The notes beneath the pieces were generated by a model. That model did not search any database. It saw nothing but the letters and a program-made list of their open reading frames with translations, and was not told where the DNA came from. A stretch of 64,000 nucleotides of DNA, taken from NCBI RefSeq assembly GCF_001956315.1, contig NZ_KV887141.1, forward strand, positions 69,595 to 133,594, given 5' to 3'. This DNA is from Sphingomonas montana (lineage in GTDB: Bacteria > Pseudomonadota > Alphaproteobacteria > Sphingomonadales > Sphingomonadaceae). The translations under genes were made by a program, and so were the position numbers. Below are positions 18,808 to 31,476 of the stretch, piece after piece. Within the stretch, counting starts at the first letter, position 1. Every line of letters starts with the position of its first letter.

Positions 18808-20742
18808 ATGCGCCCGACCCTGACCGCCCTTCTCGTCGCCGCCAGCCTGCCTGCGCTGGTCGCCGCTGCCCCGGCGCCCAACGTCCGCACTGTCGGGACC
18901 GCGACGCTGTACGACGTGCCCGCCATCCCGCCGGCGGTGGCCGATGCGGTGCAGCGATATCAGAACAGCCGGGCTGCGTTGTTCGAGGACTGGTTGCCTG
19001 ACGGATCGATGCTGATTGCGACTCGGTTTGGCGAGACGCAGCAGCTGCATCATGTCCGTGCGCCGGGCGGGGCGCGGACGCAAATGACGTTCGCGGCCGA
19101 ACCGGTGGCGGGTGCGCAGGCGATTCCGGGCCGGAACGCGTGGGTGTTCGGGCGCGATATCGGCGGGGACGAGTGGTTTCAGATCTATGTGGCGGGGCCG
19201 ACCGGACAGCCGGTGCGGATGACCGAGCCGGGGACGCGCAACCAGTCCGCGACGTTCAGCAAGGACGGGCGGATCATGGCCTGGTCGCGCGCGGTGAAGG
19301 GTTCGGGCGACTATACGATCATGATCGCGAACCCGGGCGATCCGAAGAGCGCGCGCACGCTGCTGAAGGGCACCGGCGCGATCGGGCCGGCGGACATAAG
19401 CGCCGACGGGCGGACCATCCTGCTCGCGCGTGGCGTGTCGAACCGCGAGACGACGCTGTCGCTGCTCGATATCGCCAGTGGACGGGTGACGCCGGTCGCG
19501 ACCGGGCCGGCGGCGCGGTACGAGGACCCGCGTTTCACCGCGGACGGGCGCGGGATCGTCGCGATCAGCGACCGGGAGTCGGACGTTCGCCGGCTGATCG
19601 AGCTGCCGGTCGCGGGCGGGGCGATCCGCGTGCTGACGCCGGCGTCGCAGTGGGACGTCGAGGATTACGATCTGTCCGACGACGGGCAGACGCTGGCCTA
19701 TGCGGTGAACGAGGACGGGTTCTCGCGCGTGGTGGTGACGCCGGTCCGGACGCGGCAGATGTTGCCGCAGCCGGTGCTGCCGCGCGGGGTGCTGACGGGG
19801 TTGAAGTTCACGCCCGACGGGCGGCGGCTGGCGATCGGCCTGTCCACCGCGACGTCGGCGGGCGATGTGTGGGCGTGGGACGTGACGGCGGGGCAGTTGG
19901 TCCGTTGGACGGAGAGCGAGCTGGGTGGGCTCGACCCGGCGAAACTGGCGGAGCCGACGCTGGTGCGGTTCAGGTCGTTCGACGGCGTGTCGGTGCCGGC
20001 GTTCGTTTATCGGCCGAAGGCGATTGCGGCGGGCGTGCGGACGCCGGTCATCATCGACATTCACGGCGGGCCGGAGGCGCAGACGCGGCCGAACTGGAAT
20101 TACGGCGCACAATATTTCGCGGATGTGCTGGGCGCGACCGTGATCCTGCCCAATGTCCGCGGCTCGGACGGGTACGGAACGAAATATCTGAACCTCGACA
20201 ACGGGCCGAAGCGCGAGGACAGCGTGAAGGACATCGGCGCGCTGCTCGACTGGATCGGGACGCAGCCGGGGCTCGATGCGAAACGGGTCGCGGTCTACGG
20301 CCAGTCCTATGGCGGCTATATGTCGCTGGCGGTGTCGGAGCATTATGCGGACAGGCTGGTCGGCAGCGTCGAACGTTACGGCATCAGCGACTTCAACTCG
20401 TTCATGGCCAATACCGAGGCGTATCGTCGCGACAATCGGCGTGCGGAATATGGCGACGAGCGCGATCCGGCGATGAAGGCGGTGTTCGACCGGATATCGC
20501 CGCTGCGCAACGTGGCGAAGATCCGCAAGCCGATGCTGGTGATGCAGGGCGCGAACGACCCGCGCGTGCCGCAGTCGGAGAGCGAGCAGGTGGTGGCGGG
20601 GATCCGCGCGAACGGGGTGCCGGTGTCCTACGTACTGTTCGCGGACGAGGGGCATGGGTTTCTGAAGAAGGGCAACAACGATCTGCGGCGGGCGGTGGAA
20701 ACGGTGTTTCTGGGGCGGTTGTTCGGGGTCGGGGTGAAGTAG
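18808..20742 (+). CDS. Secreted S9-family prolyl oligopeptidase-like peptidase
   Basis: A 644-residue protein with an N-terminal signal peptide ending near AAAPAP, a beta-propeller-like region (about 40-370) and a C-terminal alpha/beta hydrolase domain. The triad is Ser500 in GQSYGGY, Asp584 in GANDPRVP and His616 in DEGHGF. IDIHGGPEAQ forms the oxyanion region. It probably cleaves short peptides in the periplasm. The ATG at 18808 has a CGGAGA ribosome site; an in-frame start 21 bases earlier would spoil the signal peptide. Confidence 0.9.
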   Translation: MRPTLTALLVAASLPALVAAAPAPNVRTVGTATLYDVPAIPPAVADAVQRYQNSRAALFEDWLPDGSMLIATRFGETQQLHHVRAPGGARTQMTFAAEPVAGAQAIPGRNAWVFGRDIGGDEWFQIYVAGPTGQPVRMTEPGTRNQSATFSKDGRIMAWSRAVKGSGDYTIMIANPGDPKSARTLLKGTGAIGPADISADGRTILLARGVSNRETTLSLLDIASGRVTPVATGPAARYEDPRFTADGRGIVAISDRESDVRRLIELPVAGGAIRVLTPASQWDVEDYDLSDDGQTLAYAVNEDGFSRVVVTPVRTRQMLPQPVLPRGVLTGLKFTPDGRRLAIGLSTATSAGDVWAWDVTAGQLVRWTESELGGLDPAKLAEPTLVRFRSFDGVSVPAFVYRPKAIAAGVRTPVIIDIHGGPEAQTRPNWNYGAQYFADVLGATVILPNVRGSDGYGTKYLNLDNGPKREDSVKDIGALLDWIGTQPGLDAKRVAVYGQSYGGYMSLAVSEHYADRLVGSVERYGISDFNSFMANTEAYRRDNRRAEYGDERDPAMKAVFDRISPLRNVAKIRKPMLVMQGANDPRVPQSESEQVVAGIRANGVPVSYVLFADEGHGFLKKGNNDLRRAVETVFLGRLFGVGVK

Positions 20743-20753
20743 TTTTCTTTAGC

Positions 20754-20870
20754 CTTCTCCCCTTTGGGGAAAGGGTTGGAAGAGGGGGCTACCTCTTCCC
20801 AGGTGCTGCGCCTGTTGTTGCGTCGCTCCCCTTTCCCCGGACGGGAGAGGGGGAAGAAGACTACCTCACC
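20754..20870. repeat. Intergenic CTCCCCTTTCCCC-type repeat pair
   Basis: In the gap between the converging peptidase and Anbu genes, CTTCTCCCCTTTGGGGAAAGGG and CTCCCCTTTCCCCGGACGGGAGAG form overlapping inverted repeats. It resembles widespread alphaproteobacterial intergenic repeats and may terminate both flanking genes. Confidence 0.4.
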
Positions 20871-21615
20871 CCATCCGCATGAAGGGCGGGTCGGGGATCG
20901 TCGCGCGGGCTTCGTTGAGCATCATCGACCAGCGGACCGACAGGTTCTGGAAATAGGGGTCGTCCGCCTCGATCCGGCGGCGGATGACGGGGCGGGCGGC
21001 GTTGGCGGGGATCACGAGGACGTCGATCGGCAGGCCGACCGACAGGTTGGAGCGGATCGTCGAATCGAACGAGAGCAGCCCGACCTTCACGGCCTCGTCC
21101 AGGTCGGTGTCGTAGTTCATCGTGCGATCAAGGATCGGCTTGCCATATTTGCGTTCGCCGATCTGCAGAAACGGGCTGTCGGGCAGGCATTCAATGAAAT
21201 TGCCCGCCGAATAGACCAGGAACAACCGGATCGGCCCGCCGCCGATCCGCCCGCCGACCAGCAGCGAGACCCCGCCGCTGATTTCGGCGGCGCGCAGCCC
21301 GGCGCCGATCTCCGCATCGGCGTTGGTGACCGCTTCGCCCACCAGCTGGACCGCGCGAAACATCGACGGCTGATCCGCGATCAGGCGGCGATGGCCACCC
21401 TCCGCCGCCGGTTCCAGCCCCTCGGCCAGCTGCCCCAGCACATGCTGCGTCATCGAAAGATTGCCGGCCGACAGGCACAGGATCAGTCGGTCCGGCCCGT
21501 CCGCCAGCACGTGCATCTTGCGATAGGACGAGATGTTGTCGATGCCCGCATTGGTGCGGGTGTCCGACATCATGATGAGCCCGTCGCGAACGTTGATACC
21601 GATACAGTAGGTCAT
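20866..21615 (-). CDS. Anbu (proteasome-like peptidase, ancestral beta subunit)
   Basis: A 249-residue Ntn-hydrolase-like protein starting MTYCIGINVRDGLIMMSDTR, the N-terminal pattern of Anbu/BPH proteasome homologues. The segments LVYSAGNFIE and RTMNYDTDLDEAVKVGL are also typical. Anbu forms open ring or helical oligomers; its substrate is not established. The upstream genes on the same strand are transglutaminase, alpha-E and circularly permuted ATP-grasp, the standard Anbu operon in proteobacteria. It is 63 bases after the transglutaminase gene. Confidence 0.88.
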   Translation of the reverse strand: MTYCIGINVRDGLIMMSDTRTNAGIDNISSYRKMHVLADGPDRLILCLSAGNLSMTQHVLGQLAEGLEPAAEGGHRRLIADQPSMFRAVQLVGEAVTNADAEIGAGLRAAEISGGVSLLVGGRIGGGPIRLFLVYSAGNFIECLPDSPFLQIGERKYGKPILDRTMNYDTDLDEAVKVGLLSFDSTIRSNLSVGLPIDVLVIPANAARPVIRRRIEADDPYFQNLSVRWSMMLNEARATIPDPPFMRMG

Positions 21616-21678
21616 CGACCGCAGCCTAGACCCGGCATGGTGCGAACGGAAGTAGGCGCAAGGGTGATCCGCAACCGC

Positions 21679-22512
21679 CTAACCCTGCGACTGGGACTGC
21701 GACAGGCCGACCCGGACGCCGACGTCGAGTGTCTCCACGCCGCCGCCGGTGCGGGCGCCGGAGACGGGCGCCGCTTCCCGATAATCCAGCCCGACCGCGA
21801 CGCGGACATAGGCGTCGTCCGGGCAGATCGCGTTGGCCGGATCGAACCCGATCCAGCCGATACCGTCGACATGCGCCTCGGCCCAGGCATGTGCCGCGGG
21901 CTGGTCGGAGGCGCCGTCGCGGCGGAACAGGTGGCCGGACACGTAGCGCGCGGGCAGGCCGAGCACGCGCGCCCCGGCGATGAAGACATGCGCCATGTCC
22001 TGGCAGACGCCGTGCCCCGCGCCGAACGCGGCGGCAGCGGACCGTTCGACGTTCATCGTGCCGGTATCGAAGCGCATCTGCTGCCCGATCGCGCGGTTGA
22101 GCGCATGCGCCCGATCGAGCGGGGACCCGCCATCCGCCCCGGATCCGGCGACGTCGCGTGCGAAAGTCGCGATCGCATCGTCATGTTCGGTCAGCGGGGT
22201 CGCGCGCAGGTAGACGAGCGGCGGTAGCGGTTCGTTCGCGGCCTGGACGATGCCAGCGGTGTCCTCCGTCAGGACTTCGCCCGCCACGGTCAGCGTGATG
22301 CGATCGACCGGCCCTTCGACATAGAGCATAGCGGTTTCGTTGCCGAACCCGTCGCGGCGGTAACGCAGGCGGGCGTCGCGATCGATGTCGATCCGCCAGT
22401 CGACGACATGCTGGCCGATGTGGCTGGACGGCGTCATGCGCAGCAGCTGCATCAGCCGGGCCTGCGGCTGAGAGTAGGCATAGGACGTGCGGTGGAGGAT
22501 GTTGAGGCGCAT
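21679..22512 (-). CDS. Transglutaminase-like cysteine peptidase family protein (Anbu operon)
   Basis: A 277-residue protein with the Bact_transglu_N domain first (MRLNILHRTSYAYSQP) and then the transglutaminase core: Cys in GHGVCQDMAH, His in AAHAWAEAHV and Asp in GFDPAN. The family may act as a peptidase or amide ligase. It is cytoplasmic, with no signal peptide. ATGA overlap with the alpha-E gene shows translational coupling. The function of the operon is unknown; ligation by the ATP-grasp partner and cleavage by Anbu and this enzyme is a reasonable guess. Confidence 0.88.
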   Translation of the reverse strand: MRLNILHRTSYAYSQPQARLMQLLRMTPSSHIGQHVVDWRIDIDRDARLRYRRDGFGNETAMLYVEGPVDRITLTVAGEVLTEDTAGIVQAANEPLPPLVYLRATPLTEHDDAIATFARDVAGSGADGGSPLDRAHALNRAIGQQMRFDTGTMNVERSAAAAFGAGHGVCQDMAHVFIAGARVLGLPARYVSGHLFRRDGASDQPAAHAWAEAHVDGIGWIGFDPANAICPDDAYVRVAVGLDYREAAPVSGARTGGGVETLDVGVRVGLSQSQSQG

Positions 22513-23444
22513 CAGGCGAACCTGAACTGCGTGCTGACCAACTGGTCGATCCGCGCGTTTTCCACGATGTAGCAGCCAAGCCATTCATGCAGGCCGCCCG
22601 CGAAGATCGCGTTGATCGTGCTGTTGGCGAGCGTCGCCTGACGGGTGCGAGCGGCGCGGTCGGCCTCCCCCTGTAGCCCGCGCAGCTTGGCGAGCGCGGT
22701 GAGCAGGCCGACGACCTCGTCCGCCGAGGCGAGCAGCGAGCGGGGCATTTCACGGCGCAGAATCAGCAGATCGGCGACACGCCATGGCTTGGGCTGGTCG
22801 CGGTAGAGCCAGCGATAGGCGGTGTTGGCGGACACGGTGTGCAGGATGGTGGTCCACTGGTCGCGGTCCACCGCGCCGCCGACCTCCTCGCCCGCCGGCA
22901 GCAGGAGATGATATTTGACGTCGATCAGCCGCGCGGTGTTGTCCGCCCGTTCGATCGCGGCGCCCAGACCGAGGAAGAAATAGGCTTCGTTGCGGAGCAT
23001 CCGGTGCAGCGCGCCTTCGAACCCGCGCGCTTCCGCCCGCAACGTTTCGACCAGTGCCAGCGTAGCGTAGTTGCCGCCGGACGTCGCCTGGCGGATGCCG
23101 AGCCAGGCGCGGTTGATCGCCTCCCACGCATCGCGGCTGAGCGCGGTGCGGACCGATTTCGAGTTGGACCGCGCCGCGTCGAGGCAGGCGCGGATCGAGC
23201 CCGGATTGGCAGGATCGAGCGTCAGATAGCGGCTGACATTGGCGGGGGTGCGTGCGGCCCCGGTGGCGTCGAAGCCCTGATCCGCGGCGGCGACGGCGAG
23301 CGCGCTGTCCCACGCGGCCTCGCCCGCCGGGCGGGAGGAGAGCGCGTCGAACCGGATCGTCGCTTCGAGCAGACGCGAGGTGAACTCGGCCCGTTCGACA
23401 TAGCGGCCGATCCAGTAGAGCGAGGCGGCGGTGCGGGCGAGCAT
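22512..23444 (-). CDS. Alpha-E domain protein (Anbu operon)
   Basis: A 310-residue all-helical protein beginning [21 protein letters not shown], the alpha-E (DUF403) signature. Further helical segments are LGLGAAIERADNTARLIDVKYH and LLILRREMPRSL. It almost always sits beside a circularly permuted ATP-grasp protein and a transglutaminase, as here. No catalytic function is known. Its start overlaps the ATP-grasp stop by one base and its stop overlaps the transglutaminase start. Confidence 0.9.
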   Translation of the reverse strand: MLARTAASLYWIGRYVERAEFTSRLLEATIRFDALSSRPAGEAAWDSALAVAAADQGFDATGAARTPANVSRYLTLDPANPGSIRACLDAARSNSKSVRTALSRDAWEAINRAWLGIRQATSGGNYATLALVETLRAEARGFEGALHRMLRNEAYFFLGLGAAIERADNTARLIDVKYHLLLPAGEEVGGAVDRDQWTTILHTVSANTAYRWLYRDQPKPWRVADLLILRREMPRSLLASADEVVGLLTALAKLRGLQGEADRAARTRQATLANSTINAIFAGGLHEWLGCYIVENARIDQLVSTQFRFA

Positions 23445-24970
23445 CAGCGGCGCCCCATCGACTGCATGGGTTTCATGCCGCGTCCCATCGTCTGGCTCAT
23501 GGTGCCCAATGTCTGGTGCATTCCGTCCGGGTCGATCGTCTGGCGGGCGGGGGCGAGGATCAGGCTGTCCTTGGTGCCGCCGCCCTGGCTGCTGTTCACG
23601 ACGAGCGATCCTTCCTTTAACGCCACGCGGGTCAGGCCGCCGGGCACGATGCTGACGCCGTCCGCACCGCTGAGGCAGAAGGGGCGGAAATCGACGTGGC
23701 GCGGCGCGATGCCGTCCTTCACCAGCGTGGGCACGGTCGACAGCGCCAGCGTGGGCTGCGCAATGTAGCGATGTGGTTCGGCGATCAGCGCGGCGCGGAA
23801 CGCCTCGATTTCCGCGCGCGACGCGGTGGGGCCGACGAGCATGCCGTAACCGCCCGAGCCGTCGACCAGTTTCACGACGAGCTGATCCAGATTGTCGAGC
23901 GTATATTGCAACGCCTGCGGTTCGCGGCAGCGATAGGTTTCGACATTGGGCAGTTTCGCGTCGCCGCCCGAATAATAGCGGACGATTTCGGGCATGTAGC
24001 TGTAGATCGCCTTGTCATCGGCGATGCCGGTGCCCGGCGCGTTCACGAGGGTGACGTTGCCGGCCAGATAGGCGGCGAGCAGGCCGGGGACGCCCAGCAT
24101 CGAATCGGGGCGGAAGAACAGCGGGTCCAGATAGTCGTCATCGATCCGGCGATAGACCACGTCGACACGGACCCGGCCGTCGATCGTCCGCATCCAGACG
24201 ATATCGTCGTCCACCTCCAGATCCGCCGCCTCGACCAGTTCGATCCCCATGGAGTCGGCCAGGAAGCTGTGTTCGTAGAAGGCGGAGTTGAAATGGCCCG
24301 GGGTCAGCAGGACGCAGACCGGGTGGTCCGACCGTGGCGACACGGATTGCAGCGTCTCGCGCAGCCGGTCGGGATAAGTATCGACCGGCAGGACGTCGTA
24401 GACCTGGAACAGTTCGGGGCAGAGCCGCAGCATCGCCTCGCGGTTTTCCAGCATGTAGGAGACGCCGGACGGGGTGCGGGCGTTATCTTCCAGCACGAAG
24501 AAGTCGGTCGGCCCGGTGCGGACGAGGTCGATGCCGCAGATATGCGCATAGATGCCGTGCGGCGGGCGGGCGCCCATCAGCAACGGGCGGAATTGCGGGT
24601 TGGCGAGCACCAGTTCGGCCGGCACGATCCCGTCCTTCAGGATGCGTTGCGCGCCGTAGAGGTCGTCGAGGAAGGCGTTTATAGCTTCGACCCGCTGGAC
24701 CAGGCCGGTCGACAGCTGTTCCCATTCGGGCGCGGTGAAGACGCGCGGCACGATATCGAACGGGATGATGCGTTCGGCGGCTTCTTCCTGGCCATAGACG
24801 GCGAAGGTGATGCCGAGCTGACGGAACGCCGCTTCGGCCGCGGCCTGGCGCCGATCGAACTCGGCCGTGTCGGTGTCGCGGATCCAGTCTGCCAGATGCT
24901 GAAATTCGGCGCGCCCCTCGCGGCTGCCGGATGCACCCCAGATTTCGTCGAAAGCACCGGATCTAGGCAT
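23444..24970 (-). CDS. Circularly permuted ATP-grasp protein (Anbu operon)
   Basis: A 508-residue member of the circularly permuted ATP-grasp type 2 family. Characteristic segments are [52 protein letters not shown] and [14 protein letters not shown]. The fold predicts ATP-dependent carboxylate-amine ligation, possibly peptide synthesis or tagging. The ATG at 24970 has a consensus AGGAGG ribosome site and is the first start of the four-gene Anbu operon; the frame upstream lacks family character. Confidence 0.9.
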   Translation of the reverse strand: MPRSGAFDEIWGASGSREGRAEFQHLADWIRDTDTAEFDRRQAAAEAAFRQLGITFAVYGQEEAAERIIPFDIVPRVFTAPEWEQLSTGLVQRVEAINAFLDDLYGAQRILKDGIVPAELVLANPQFRPLLMGARPPHGIYAHICGIDLVRTGPTDFFVLEDNARTPSGVSYMLENREAMLRLCPELFQVYDVLPVDTYPDRLRETLQSVSPRSDHPVCVLLTPGHFNSAFYEHSFLADSMGIELVEAADLEVDDDIVWMRTIDGRVRVDVVYRRIDDDYLDPLFFRPDSMLGVPGLLAAYLAGNVTLVNAPGTGIADDKAIYSYMPEIVRYYSGGDAKLPNVETYRCREPQALQYTLDNLDQLVVKLVDGSGGYGMLVGPTASRAEIEAFRAALIAEPHRYIAQPTLALSTVPTLVKDGIAPRHVDFRPFCLSGADGVSIVPGGLTRVALKEGSLVVNSSQGGGTKDSLILAPARQTIDPDGMHQTLGTMSQTMGRGMKPMQSMGRR

Positions 24971-25250
24971 GGACCTCCTGATGCCCGCCGTCTGGGTGGA
25001 CGGGCGAAGCCAAGACTGCATGCGTTCGTAACGACGCACAAGGGGGCAGGTGGCGCGTATGGGCCGGGCGGACAGGATGGGCGGGCAGGCGGTTGCGACC
25101 CCGGCCGGTGCGCGCCGCGCTCCGCCCGCGCCCGGCCCCTGCCATGCCCGGTCGATTGACGCGCTCCCCTCCGCCACCTATCTCGCCCCTGATATCACCG
25201 CGGGATGGCGTGCGCGCCATTCCCCCGCGCATTCTTTCCAAGGAACGTCC

Positions 25251-27986
<2,736 letters not shown>

Positions 27987-28093
27987 GGCTTTAGCGGTCG
28001 CCGCTTCTGCGACGCCCGGTTCGCTACGATCGGCTTCGAGGCGATCGAACGCGACCCGACCCATGCTGCGCCATGGGCTCTCGGGGAGAAAGC

Positions 28094-28258
28094 CTAACTT
28101 GCCGCCACGTCCAGCAGAGGTCGGCGGCAGAATGCAAGCGCGTCGAACATCGGGCCAGCATCCGCGATCATGATAAACTGGTCCGCATGCTGTTCGCGGA
28201 TCGGCTTTGACCAGTCGTGATCCGTGACCTGATCCGGGATCCACCAGTATCCTAAGCT
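28094..28258 (-). pseudogene. Possible decayed gene tail in the secA-GH2 gap
   Basis: The 566-base gap 27987-28552 has no intact gene. On the minus strand, about 55 codons ending in TAG at 28094-28096 read like protein (WWIPDQVTDHDWSKPIR, then ADQFIMIADAGPMFDALAF), preceded by in-frame stops. Another short readable stretch in a different frame lies further upstream (TIWVAENLAQPLG near 28390). This could be a frameshifted remnant. No family is recognised. Confidence 0.25.
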
Positions 28259-28511
28259 ACATCATGCGCCGGGAAGGCGCATGGCCAGCGGCATCGTACC
28301 CGCGGTCTGTGCAGGCGCGTTGTAAGACCCATTGTTCGCGTCCCGGGCTTGAGCGGGCCGTTCGCCCGCAGCGGCGCCGAGCGGCTGGGCCAAATTCTCT
28401 GCAACCCAGATCGTCAGGTCGCGGGCAGCCGGAAAATCGCTTCATTGGATCGCTACCGATGCCGCCCTTTCCAAGGCTTTACTCGACGGGAAGATAACGA
28501 TAGTATTTCAT

Positions 28512-28528
28512 AATACATCATATGTATT
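28512..28528. promoter_or_regulatory. Putative GntR operator 1 (upstream of GH2 gene)
   Basis: AATACATCATATGTATT has perfect 7-base arms with a 3-base spacer, ends 25 bases before the GH2 start, and contains the shared core ATCATATGT at 28517-28525. Confidence 0.7.
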
Positions 28529-28552
28529 TGCAACGATAGCCGGGAGTGGGCC

Positions 28553-31210
28553 ATGCTGACACGATGGTTCGCGATCGCGGTGCTACTGGCGATGATGGTC
28601 GTGGCGGCACCCGCCGCATTACCGGCGCAGGCGTCTAGGCGATCGGAGGTGATCCTGGCGGATGGATGGCGCTTTCACCTGGGTGACGTGAAGGGCGATG
28701 GGACAGCGGTCGGATATGACGACAGTCGCTGGCAGCCGGTAGCCGTACCGCATAGCTGGAACAAGGTCGGCAGCTACGCCGTCACGCGCCGTCCGGACGC
28801 GAACGTCACGCGGGGCGTGGGGTGGTATCGCCTGCGCTTCACGCCGCCGCGCGGGGCTGGGGCCGGTGGCAGGCGCGTGCACCTGCAGTTCGACGCGGCC
28901 AGCATCGTTGCCGACGTCTGGGTGAACGGACGGAAAGTCGGACGGCATGAGGGCGCGTTCAGCCGGTTTCGCGTCGACGCGACCGATGTAGTGCGGCCAG
29001 GCGAGAATATCCTGACCGTCCGGGTGGATAATTCGAAGCCCGTCCCCGGTAGTCCGACCGAGTTCGTCGTGCCGATTTCGGGCGATTTCTTCATGTATGG
29101 CGGGCTGTATCGTCCAGTCTCGCTGATCGTCACCGAGGCGGCGCATATCGATCTGCTCGATCACGGCGGGCCGGGGGTTTACGGGCGGATCGTAACGTTG
29201 GGCGATGCCGCCGCGACGGTCGCGGTGCGGACCCGACTGCGCAATGCGGGTCCGGCGCGCGGCATCGTACTGCGGACCCGCGTGCTGGACGGAGCGGGGC
29301 GTCAGGCGGCGCGTGCCGACCAGCGGCTGGCACTGGGTGCGAATGCGGCCGTGGAGCGCGAGGCGGTGCTGCGCATTGCAAACCCGCGGCGCTGGAACGG
29401 GATGGACGATCCCTATCTCTACCGCATGGTCGTCGACCTGATCGGCCGCGACGGGGCCGTGCTGGACAGCGTGGCGCAACCGCTGGGCCTGCGTACGGTT
29501 TCAGTCGATCCCGATCGCGGGTTCATCCTGAACGGGCGCGTGCTGAAACTGCACGGCGTCAATCGGCACCAGGATCGGCAGGACAAGGGCTGGGCGGTCA
29601 CCGAGGCGGACATGGCACAGGACATGGCGCTGATTACGGAAATGGGTGCCAATTCCGTCCGGCTGGCACATTACAACCATGCCGCGCACTTTTACGACAT
29701 GGCGGACCGCAACGGCATGCTGCTGTGGGCCGAACTGGGGCTGGTCAATCTGGCGTCGATACCGGGGCGTGCCGATACCCCGCCGGCGGTGAAGGCGAGC
29801 GCCGAGGCGCAGTTGGTCGAACTGATCCGGCAGAATGCCAACCACCCGTCGGTGGGCGTCTGGTCGATCGGGAACGAACTCACCAATTGGGCATCGAAGG
29901 GGCTGACGCCGTCGAACGCGCGCCCCCTGATGATAGCATTGAACGCGCTGGCGAAACGCGAGGATCCGTCCCGACCGACGACGCTGGCCGCCTGTTGCGA
30001 AGTGTTGCCGGGCGAGAAGGACGACGGGCGCGATCGGACCGCCGGAACCGCCGATACGGTCGCCTACAACCTGTACTATGGCTGGTACGGGTCGGGTCGG
30101 GTCGCCGACGCCGCGCAACTGGGCACGGTGATGCAGGGTTACCACCGCGAAAACCCGAAGCTGCCGGTGGGTGTGGGCGAATATGGTGCGGGCGGTGCGA
30201 TCAGCCAGCATAGCGACGACGTGAACGGCGGCCGGATCGAAAGCATATACCGTCCGCAGGCGGAGGAGGTGCAGGCCGCCGTGCACGAGCTGTCGTGGAA
30301 GGCGCTCAAGCCGCTCGATTTTCTGTGGGGCAGCTGGGTATGGCAGATGTTCGACGCAACCAGCGACCTGCGCGAGGAGGGCGACAGCACGGACATCAAC
30401 ACCAAGGGGCTGGTGACGTTCGACCGCGCGGTGAAGAAGGACGCCTACTGGTTCTACAAGGCGGCGTGGAGCACACGGCCGGTGCTGTACCTGGCGAGCC
30501 GGCGCTATGTCGATCGCGCCTATCCGGTGATCGACATCCGGGCATATTCCAACGCGCCAGGCGCGGATGCGAGCATCAACGGGCGTCCGCTGGGCCGGGT
30601 CGCCTGTGCGGACAATGTGTGCGTCTGGCCGCAGGTGCGGTTGTCGTCGGGCGACAACGTGGTCGTCGCGACCGCGGCCGGGCAGACCGACCGGATGACC
30701 TTGCGCTACACGGGGCCGGCGCGCGAAATGCATGTCCGCACGGGCACGCTGGAGGGTGTGACGCTGGCCGACGGGACGCGCTACGGCTCTGATGCGTTCT
30801 TTGCTGGCGGGCTGGGGTTCACGCTCAACCCGTATCAGCGCGAACTCTACGCGGCGGACCAGCCGCGCAAGGTTGCCAAGGTCGTGACCGGCGCAGGGGC
30901 GCCGTTGCTCTATGCCAGCTGGCGGGCAGGCCAGGCGTTCCGGTACGTGCTGCCGCTGCCGGCCGGGCGCTACCGTGTCACGCTCCACCTCTTCGACCCG
31001 GTCGAGACGGTGGCGGGGCGGAGGATCTTCACGGTTCGCGCAGGTGGCGGGGCGCCTGAGCGGATCGATATCGTCGCGCGCGCCGGTGCGGGACTGCGCG
31101 CGACGACGATGGTGCTGCCGGCGACCGCGGCGGGCGGGGGACTGACGCTCGATTTTGTAGGGGTAGTGGGTGAGGCTGTGGTGTCCGCGATCGATGTCGT
31201 GCCGGAGTGA
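28553..31210 (+). CDS. Secreted glycoside hydrolase family 2 protein (beta-galactosidase-like) with malectin-like C-terminus
   Basis: An 885-residue protein with a signal peptide ending near ALPAQA. Next come a jelly-roll domain (about 30-200), an Ig-like domain (205-310) and a TIM barrel (315-610) with the GH2 acid/base Glu442 in WSIGNELTNW and the nucleophile Glu543 in GVGEYGAGG. The C-terminal part has an Ig-like domain and a malectin-like domain (about 725-885). Beta-galactosidase or beta-glucuronidase specificity cannot be separated by eye. A GntR-type operator lies just before it, so it belongs to the nearby sugar regulon and probably trims a galactose-containing plant glycan outside the cytoplasm. 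Confidence 0.88.
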   Translation: MLTRWFAIAVLLAMMVVAAPAALPAQASRRSEVILADGWRFHLGDVKGDGTAVGYDDSRWQPVAVPHSWNKVGSYAVTRRPDANVTRGVGWYRLRFTPPRGAGAGGRRVHLQFDAASIVADVWVNGRKVGRHEGAFSRFRVDATDVVRPGENILTVRVDNSKPVPGSPTEFVVPISGDFFMYGGLYRPVSLIVTEAAHIDLLDHGGPGVYGRIVTLGDAAATVAVRTRLRNAGPARGIVLRTRVLDGAGRQAARADQRLALGANAAVEREAVLRIANPRRWNGMDDPYLYRMVVDLIGRDGAVLDSVAQPLGLRTVSVDPDRGFILNGRVLKLHGVNRHQDRQDKGWAVTEADMAQDMALITEMGANSVRLAHYNHAAHFYDMADRNGMLLWAELGLVNLASIPGRADTPPAVKASAEAQLVELIRQNANHPSVGVWSIGNELTNWASKGLTPSNARPLMIALNALAKREDPSRPTTLAACCEVLPGEKDDGRDRTAGTADTVAYNLYYGWYGSGRVADAAQLGTVMQGYHRENPKLPVGVGEYGAGGAISQHSDDVNGGRIESIYRPQAEEVQAAVHELSWKALKPLDFLWGSWVWQMFDATSDLREEGDSTDINTKGLVTFDRAVKKDAYWFYKAAWSTRPVLYLASRRYVDRAYPVIDIRAYSNAPGADASINGRPLGRVACADNVCVWPQVRLSSGDNVVVATAAGQTDRMTLRYTGPAREMHVRTGTLEGVTLADGTRYGSDAFFAGGLGFTLNPYQRELYAADQPRKVAKVVTGAGAPLLYASWRAGQAFRYVLPLPAGRYRVTLHLFDPVETVAGRRIFTVRAGGGAPERIDIVARAGAGLRATTMVLPATAAGGGLTLDFVGVVGEAVVSAIDVVPE

Positions 31211-31295
31211 GAGTGGTACGGGCCGTGATGGCTTGTTGATCGACACCGATGGCGGAGCGTCGAGCCATCGGGGCCTCGCGCGCTGACCCGCTCTT

Positions 31296-31450
31296 CTATC
31301 CATCCAAGCCGAGTATAGTCGAGGCACTACCCGAGCGGAGCCGACGCGCGCTGTCGGCTTTTCGGCTTCGCTCGGGTCGGACGGGGGCGTGTTGAGTGAT
31401 CCTGCCGCAGATCGTTGCGCAGGGTTCCCGACGGGCTTGAACCGCGCGGT
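31296..31450. repeat. Degenerate GAGCGAAGTCGAGG and TTCGAG repeats
   Basis: The gap between the converging GH2 and mutarotase genes holds CCGAGTATAGTCGAGGCACT, CCCGAGCGGAGCCGAC and GTCGGCTTTTCGGCTTCGCTC, which pair with each other. Near 31423-31450 lies a decayed half of the long hairpin repeat (GCGCAGGGTTCCCGACGGGC). No gene is seen. Confidence 0.6.
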
Positions 31451-31476
31451 GCGGCACTACGCGCGACGGTCGCGTC

